A stretch of DNA of 10,014 nucleotides, taken from positions 1 through 10,014 of the forward strand of contig JAAYXN010000267.1 of the NCBI GenBank assembly GCA_012515885.1. The letters are read 5' to 3'. Origin of the DNA: Rhodococcus sp. (in: high G+C Gram-positive bacteria) (GTDB lineage Bacteria > Actinomycetota > Actinomycetes > Mycobacteriales > Mycobacteriaceae). Under the pieces are notes generated by a model, which saw only the letters and a list, made by a program, of their open reading frames with translations, did no database searches and was not told where the DNA came from. This document shows positions 6,362-10,014 of the stretch, piece after piece. Positions within the stretch are counted from its first letter, which is position 1, and the number at the start of each line of letters is the position of its first letter. A program made the translations under genes and the position numbers.

Positions 6362-6870
6362 ACCGCATGCGCACAGCACTAGTCACTGTGATCGCGCTGC
6401 TGTTCGCGGTCGTGGGAATGGGTACGGCGTCGGCGCATTCGGTGCTCGTCAGTTCCAACCCGGAAGACGGCGCGCAGCTCGCTGCCGGGCCAGAAAACGT
6501 GAGCCTGACGTTCAACGAGGCTCTGCAGGAAACGTTCCCCGCCCTGACCGTCGTCGGCCCGGATGGGAACCTGTGGACCAAAAGCGAACCGCAGGTTCAG
6601 GGCGCCACGATCAGTGCGCAGCTTGGTGAACTTGGACCGGTCGGCGACTACACGATCGCGTACCGCGTGACGTCGGCCGATGGGCATCCCATCAGCGGCA
6701 CCATCACGTTCACCCTCACCGAGGAAGGGTCTGGGACTCCAGGAGATGCGGCGTCTGGGGATCCCGACAGCGACTCGGGCGGTATCCCGGTGTGGCCGTT
6801 CCTCGTTGTCGCGGTGATCGTCGTCGTTGGCGGCTTGTGGTTCGCGTTGCGTAAGCCCCGAGAGCACTGA
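6358..6870 (+). CDS. copC: CopC-domain copper-binding protein, membrane-anchored
   Basis: The 170-residue protein has a signal peptide of about 26 residues (…GTASA before H27), a CopC beta-barrel domain (about 27-121) and a C-terminal helix (about 145-165) with a short basic tail. The Cu(II) site of CopC is complete: H27 as the new N-terminus plus D108 and H110 in 'TSADGHPISGTITF'. The methionine-rich Cu(I) loop of Pseudomonas CopC is absent, so this fits the group of CopC proteins with only a Cu(II) site. A Ser/Gly/Asp linker (about 122-142) separates domain and anchor. The start overlaps the ycnI stop. The stop lies 10 nt before the copD start, so CopC should be made together with its likely partner permease. 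Confidence 0.93.
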   Translation: MNRMRTALVTVIALLFAVVGMGTASAHSVLVSSNPEDGAQLAAGPENVSLTFNEALQETFPALTVVGPDGNLWTKSEPQVQGATISAQLGELGPVGDYTIAYRVTSADGHPISGTITFTLTEEGSGTPGDAASGDPDSDSGGIPVWPFLVVAVIVVVGGLWFALRKPREH

Positions 6871-6880
6871 GGTAGCAGTG

Positions 6881-7813
6881 ATGACGGCGACGCGGCGGCT
6901 CCTTATTGCGGTCCCCGCGGCGCTGTGTGGCGTCGGCCTGGCGTGGGTGCTTGCGCATCCCGCCGGGCCGTCGCCGTCTGCGGTGGTTCGCGTGGTCACT
7001 CTCGGGTTGGGGTCGACGGTGTTTGGTCTCGCGGCACTGACCTGGCTGGGCCGCGATGATCGTCGTCCGCTTCTCGGCGCGGCCGAACAGTGGCGGTGGG
7101 TCGCGGGTTTATCGGGGGCGTGGGCGGTCAGCGAAGCGCTGCTGCTCGTCGTTTCTGCGTCCGACGCCCATGCCGGGAGGCTGTCTGGGTTATCGGTCGA
7201 TCAATTCACGACGTATCTCACGGGCAGCGGCACTGGACGCGTGGGCCTGGTAGTTCTTGTCCTCACGACGGCACTCGCGGTGGGCGCTGCGATCGCCTAT
7301 CGGTGTTCCGCAGATTCCGCTGCCACAGCGGTGTTGGTGTCGAGTGGGTTGGCGCTGATTGTCCGTCCCGTCACCGGGCACATGTCGCAGCAACTACTCG
7401 GCTCGGCGTTGGGTGCGCTGCATGCGCTTGCGGCCGCCCTGTGGTGCGGCGCGTTGGTGGCGTTGGTGTTGACGGCGCATTCACGTGGCCTGTGGGCGGT
7501 GTGGCTGCCGCGCTATTCGACCCTCGCGTGGCGATGCGTGTGGGTGTTGATGCTGACCGGCGTCATTGATGCGCTCGTCAAACTCGGTGGCGTCAGTGCG
7601 CTGTGGACGACCGGATATGGGCGCATCGTTGCCGCGAAGCTGGTGCTCCTGCTGGTGCTATTGGCCGCGGGGTGGTGGTGGCGCCGCACCTGGGTGCCGG
7701 GAGCGGTGGCCCATCGCGTTTCGGCGTCGTCGTCGACCACTCGCGCGATCGGCGAGATTGCCGTCATGGCGGTGGCGTTTGGTCTCGCTGCCGCCCTCGC
7801 CACCACGGGCTAA
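6881..7813 (+). CDS. copD: CopD-family copper permease (no CtaG domain)
   Basis: The 310-residue integral membrane protein has about eight helices. The second half carries CopD features: 'VRPVTGHMSQ' (H167, M168), 'LHALAAALWCGALVAL' (H181), 'YSTLAWRCVWVLMLTGVIDALVKLGG', 'LWTTGYGRIVAAKL' (K253) and a final helix starting near E292. CopD proteins are believed to move copper across the membrane, receiving it from CopC. Many actinobacterial CopD proteins are fused to a CtaG domain, but this one ends without it. The frame is open further upstream, but the ATG at 6881 is preferred because GAGGT (6869-6873) lies 7 nt before it; earlier starts fall inside copC. An adjacent GTG at 6878 is a minor alternative. 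A terminator follows directly. Confidence 0.92.
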   Translation: MTATRRLLIAVPAALCGVGLAWVLAHPAGPSPSAVVRVVTLGLGSTVFGLAALTWLGRDDRRPLLGAAEQWRWVAGLSGAWAVSEALLLVVSASDAHAGRLSGLSVDQFTTYLTGSGTGRVGLVVLVLTTALAVGAAIAYRCSADSAATAVLVSSGLALIVRPVTGHMSQQLLGSALGALHALAAALWCGALVALVLTAHSRGLWAVWLPRYSTLAWRCVWVLMLTGVIDALVKLGGVSALWTTGYGRIVAAKLVLLLVLLAAGWWWRRTWVPGAVAHRVSASSSTTRAIGEIAVMAVAFGLAAALATTG

Positions 7814-7866
7814 AAAACGCAACTGGGTGGCGCAGTTTCCCGCGCCACCCAGCGACAACCCTTTTT
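7813..7866. terminator. Bidirectional intrinsic terminator between copD and gabD2
   Basis: CTGGGTGGCGC (7823-7833) and GCGCCACCCAG (7842-7852) form a perfect 11-bp G+C-rich stem with an 8-nt loop. A run of A (7813-7818) precedes it and a run of T (7862-7866) follows, giving a U-tract to transcripts from either direction. It lies exactly between two convergent genes and should end both. Confidence 0.88.
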
Positions 7867-9418
7867 ACCGGCCGGGGAGGTAGGCGATTGCCCGGACGGC
7901 GATCGGCATGATCTTGGCCCACAGCTTGGCAGGCACGAAACGCGGACCACCCAGGTTGATGAAGCGGGTGGTGGCGATCGTCTGCGACTCGCAGTACTTG
8001 AGCAGGCCGTCAGGGCCGTGACGACGGCCGACACCGGACGCCTTCATGCCACCCATCGGTGCACCCGTCGAACCCCACGCCGGGCCGTAGCCCTCATCGA
8101 CATTGACGGTGCCCGCGTTGATGCGGGCAGCGATGGCTTCACCCTCAGCCTTCGTCTTCGCCCACACCGAGGCGTTGAGTCCGTATTCGGTGTCGTTAGC
8201 GGCCTGGATGGCGGCCTCAATGTTGGGGACCGGGTAGATCGAGACAACCGGACCGAACGTCTCGCTGCGGTAGACCTCAGCGTCCTCCGGGACATTCGCG
8301 AGAACAGTCGGCTCATAGAACAGTGGACCAAGGTCGGGGCGAGCCTTACCGCCCGCGACCAGCGTCGCGCCCTTCACGAGCGCGTCGTCGACGTGCCCGG
8401 AGACCGTCTTGATCTGGTCTTCCGACACCAGCGAACCCATTTCGATGCCGTACTCGTACCCCGGGCCGACCGTCATATTGCGGACACGCTCACCGAACTT
8501 GGCGGTGAACTCGGCAGCAATGGACTGATCCACATAGATACGTTCCACCGAAATGCACAGCTGACCGGAGTTGGAGAAACACGCACGCACCGCTGCGTCA
8601 GCGACCTCACGCAGGTTTGCGCCCTTGGCGATGATCATCGGGTTCTTGCCGCCCAGTTCCGCGGAGAAGCCGATGAGGCGACGGCCAGCCTGCTCGGCGA
8701 GCAGCGCACCCGTTGCCGACGAACCGGTGAACATCAGGTAGTCGGTGTTCTCGACCAGCGCGGTACCCACCACGGAACCGGGGCCGGGGACGACCGCGAA
8801 CAGGTCACGCGGAAGGCCCGCCTCGTACATCAGCTCGACGCATGCCAGCGCGCAGTACGGTGTCTGGCTGTCTGGCTTGAGGACGACGCCGTTGCCGGCG
8901 AGTAGCGCGGCGATCGCGTCCGAGACGGCGAGCGTCATGGGGTAGTTCCACGGCGAAATCACGCCGACGACACCCTTGGGCTGGTAGCGCACCTGAGCCT
9001 TAGTGAGCACGGGCAGCATGCCCTGCACCTTCTTGGGCTTGAGCAGCTTTTCTGCAGCCAGCGCGTAGTGGCGCGCGGTCATCGAAATATCGAGGACCTC
9101 TTCCATGGCCGACGCGCGGTTCTTGCCGCTTTCCGCCTGCGCCATGTCCATGAGGGCGTCTTGATGCCGCAGGATGAGGTCGCGGTAGCGGTGCATGACG
9201 GCGACTCGGTCAGCGACCGGCCTGGCAGCCCACTCTTTTTGCGCGACGCGAGCCTTCTTGATGGCGAGGAGGGCGTCGTCAGCTGTCGCGATGGGGATGG
9301 TGGCGAGCTGTTTGCCAGTGAACGCCTCGACTACTGGGCGGGTTGGCCGCTCGGCACCTTCGGGAATCGCGGCAAGCTTGAGAAGCCGTGAGAATGTCGC
9401 GGCGGTGGGAGCTGGCAT
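7865..9418 (-). CDS. gabD2: Succinate-semialdehyde dehydrogenase, NADP-type (GabD2)
   Basis: The 517-residue protein is a full-length aldehyde dehydrogenase and closely matches mycobacterial GabD2 as I remember it, from 'MPAPTAATF' through 'YQPKGVVGVISPWNYPMTL', 'KPDSQTPYCALAC' and 'RRHGPDGLLKY' to the terminal 'LPGR'. The catalytic set is complete: N158 (PWNYP), K181, E254 (SAELGGKNP) and the nucleophile C288 (SNSGQLC). It oxidises succinate semialdehyde to succinate, using NADP or NAD, in the cytoplasm. It thereby links 4-aminobutyrate or 2-oxoglutarate breakdown to the TCA cycle. The ATG at 9418 has AGGGG about 6 nt upstream. No GABA transaminase or 2-oxoglutarate decarboxylase gene is adjacent. 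It converges with copD and diverges from the acyl-CoA carboxylase gene. Confidence 0.95.
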   Translation of the reverse strand: MPAPTAATFSRLLKLAAIPEGAERPTRPVVEAFTGKQLATIPIATADDALLAIKKARVAQKEWAARPVADRVAVMHRYRDLILRHQDALMDMAQAESGKNRASAMEEVLDISMTARHYALAAEKLLKPKKVQGMLPVLTKAQVRYQPKGVVGVISPWNYPMTLAVSDAIAALLAGNGVVLKPDSQTPYCALACVELMYEAGLPRDLFAVVPGPGSVVGTALVENTDYLMFTGSSATGALLAEQAGRRLIGFSAELGGKNPMIIAKGANLREVADAAVRACFSNSGQLCISVERIYVDQSIAAEFTAKFGERVRNMTVGPGYEYGIEMGSLVSEDQIKTVSGHVDDALVKGATLVAGGKARPDLGPLFYEPTVLANVPEDAEVYRSETFGPVVSIYPVPNIEAAIQAANDTEYGLNASVWAKTKAEGEAIAARINAGTVNVDEGYGPAWGSTGAPMGGMKASGVGRRHGPDGLLKYCESQTIATTRFINLGGPRFVPAKLWAKIMPIAVRAIAYLPGR

Positions 9419-9519
9419 GTATACCCCTGCTGGTTGAGTAGTTCTTCGAGTTACATCAACCTACCTGGTCCATGGCCTAGATCACAGGGGCTGCCCGCCT
9501 TGTTGGGCATTCCTCACGT

Positions 9520-9535
9520 TGATCACTAGTGATCA
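9520..9535. promoter_or_regulatory. 16-bp perfect palindrome, candidate operator
   Basis: TGATCACTAGTGATCA reads the same on both strands. It lies about 100 bp upstream of the gabD2 ATG. The half-site core GATCAC occurs again at 9480-9485. A palindrome of this length outside genes often marks a dimeric repressor site, for example of GntR or TetR type, but no regulator gene is in the window to pair it with. Confidence 0.4.
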
Positions 9536-9684
9536 GAGGCCCCACCGGCAACGGAGGTGCACTCCTGACTCGGTACCATCGCCCCAGCACAGGGAGACAT
9601 AACACCTCTACGCGGGGTGCTGTGACCACTCACCAATACGTATGATGACGGTTTGCGACTGGGTCCAGCGTTTGCTGTTGCTGG

Positions 9685-9715
9685 TTGCTCCACACCCCGC
9701 ACGTCACCCTAGTCT
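9685..9715 (+). promoter_or_regulatory. Candidate promoter for the carboxylase gene
   Basis: TTGCTC (9685-9690) and TAGTCT (9710-9715) could serve as -35 and -10 boxes with a 19-bp spacer. The -10 fits the actinobacterial TANNNT pattern and is followed by an A-rich stretch suited to a start near 9722. The spacer is longer than ideal, and TATGAT at 9641 is an alternative. Confidence 0.3.
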
Positions 9716-9720
9716 TAAAT

Positions 9721-9747
9721 CGGCTGCGATCCATGGATTCAAAGCCG
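9721..9747. promoter_or_regulatory. Dyad symmetry in carboxylase gene leader
   Basis: A perfect 10-bp palindrome ATCCATGGAT (9729-9738) is flanked by CGGCT (9721-9725) and AGCCG (9743-9747), which are mutually complementary and only one base off symmetry. It would overlap or directly follow the predicted transcription start and lies 25 nt before the ATG. An operator or a leader hairpin would both fit. Confidence 0.35.
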
Positions 9748-9771
9748 AGTGTCGAGAGAGGACCTTTCATC

Positions 9772-10014
9772 ATGGCGAAGAGCACAGCCGCCCTGCTCGC
9801 CGAGCTGGAAGAGCGTCTAGAACAGTCGCTTGAGCCCGGCAGCCCCAACGCCGTCGCTCGTCGCGATGCCAAAGGTCTACTTTCTCCACGTCGACGCATC
9901 GAGTTGCTGCTTGATCCGGGCACCTTCATGGAGACCGGTCAGCTCGCCAAGAACCCTGGCTCTGCAACCAACCCCTATGGTGACGGCGTCGTCACCGGCC
10001 ACGGCCTCATCGAC
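9772..10014 (+). CDS. Acyl-CoA carboxylase carboxyltransferase (beta) subunit, 5' part
   Basis: Only the first 81 codons are in the window, and the frame is open to the right edge. The translation shows the N-terminus of the AccD/PccB carboxyltransferase family: a helical 'LLAELEERLEQSLEPG', then 'NAVARRDAKGLLSPRRRIELLLDPGTFMETG', then 'PYGDGVVTGHGLID', the usual lead-in to the carboxyl_trans domain. These subunits pair with a biotin-carrying alpha subunit and carboxylate acetyl-, propionyl- or longer acyl-CoA for fatty and mycolic acid synthesis or for branched-chain degradation. The substrate cannot be judged from this fragment. The ATG at 9772 follows GAGAGAGGA by 9 nt. It is divergent from gabD2. 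Confidence 0.9.
   Translation, partial: MAKSTAALLAELEERLEQSLEPGSPNAVARRDAKGLLSPRRRIELLLDPGTFMETGQLAKNPGSATNPYGDGVVTGHGLID

Larger units (their letters stand above)
9419..9771. other. Divergent intergenic region gabD2 / carboxylase beta subunit
   Basis: These 353 bp contain no convincing gene; short open frames here overlap poorly and lack ribosome sites. Going right from gabD2 there is a weak minus-strand -10 candidate (TAGGTT, 9463-9458). A perfect 16-bp palindrome lies at 9520-9535. Two plus-strand -10-like hexamers follow, TATGAT (9641-9646) and TAGTCT (9710-9715). A dyad around ATCCATGGAT sits at 9721-9747. The ribosome site for the carboxylase gene is GAGAGAGGA (9754-9762). Either gene could be controlled from here. 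Confidence 0.6.

Noticed and set aside
6827..6880. Upstream start for copD inside copC
   Set aside because: It would place 18 unrelated residues before the first helix and overlap copC. The ATG at 6881 has a well-spaced GAGGT.
8018..8905. 295-codon open frame on the plus strand inside gabD2
   Set aside because: It lies fully antisense to a highly conserved aldehyde dehydrogenase, and its composition (many Arg, Asp, His) is typical of the shadow frame of GC-rich genes. There is no ribosome site or family match.
1..10014. CRISPR array, tRNA, rRNA, insertion sequence or prophage
   Set aside because: No regularly spaced direct repeats, cloverleaf-like sequence, rRNA-like stretch, transposase or phage structural gene was seen on either strand.

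Overview
The window is GC-rich, gene-dense DNA with a strong G/C bias at third codon positions. It most likely comes from the actinobacterial order Mycobacteriales (the Mycobacterium, Rhodococcus, Gordonia, Tsukamurella group). The best taxonomic anchors are a succinate-semialdehyde dehydrogenase that matches mycobacterial GabD2 along its whole length, a TM0106-family RecB-like nuclease, a DUF6474-type protein and an acyl-CoA carboxylase beta subunit. Taxonomy is inferred from remembered protein families, not from a search.

Layout. Bases 1-858 (minus) hold most of an AbiEi-like/DUF559 protein that runs off the left edge. Bases 859-1134 are a divergent control region with two perfect DnaA-box sequences and a long imperfect inverted repeat. 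Bases 1135-2240 (plus) carry a two-gene unit: an SdpI-family membrane protein and an M24 metallopeptidase. This unit converges, with only 4 bp between stop codons, on a minus-strand gene for an unrecognised four-helix, histidine-rich membrane protein (2245-2691). Next on the minus strand is a TM0106-type nuclease (2751-4364) with a four-cysteine Fe-S signature.

An 88-bp divergent gap separates the nuclease from a probable five-gene plus-strand operon (4453-7813): a DUF6474-like basic protein, a small histidine-containing membrane protein, YcnI, CopC and CopD. The last three are a recognised copper-handling module: secreted or anchored Cu(II) proteins with an N-terminal histidine, plus a CopD permease. 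The unknown membrane protein sits immediately upstream and may belong to the same pathway. A strong bidirectional terminator (7813-7866) separates copD from the convergent gabD2 gene (7865-9418, minus).

A 353-bp divergent intergenic region with several palindromes follows. The window ends in the first 81 codons of an acyl-CoA carboxylase carboxyltransferase subunit (9772 to the edge, plus).

I saw no rRNA, tRNA, CRISPR array, insertion sequence or clear phage gene. The most unusual items are the DnaA-box/inverted-repeat region, the internally duplicated His-rich membrane protein, and the unassigned membrane protein at the head of the copper module.
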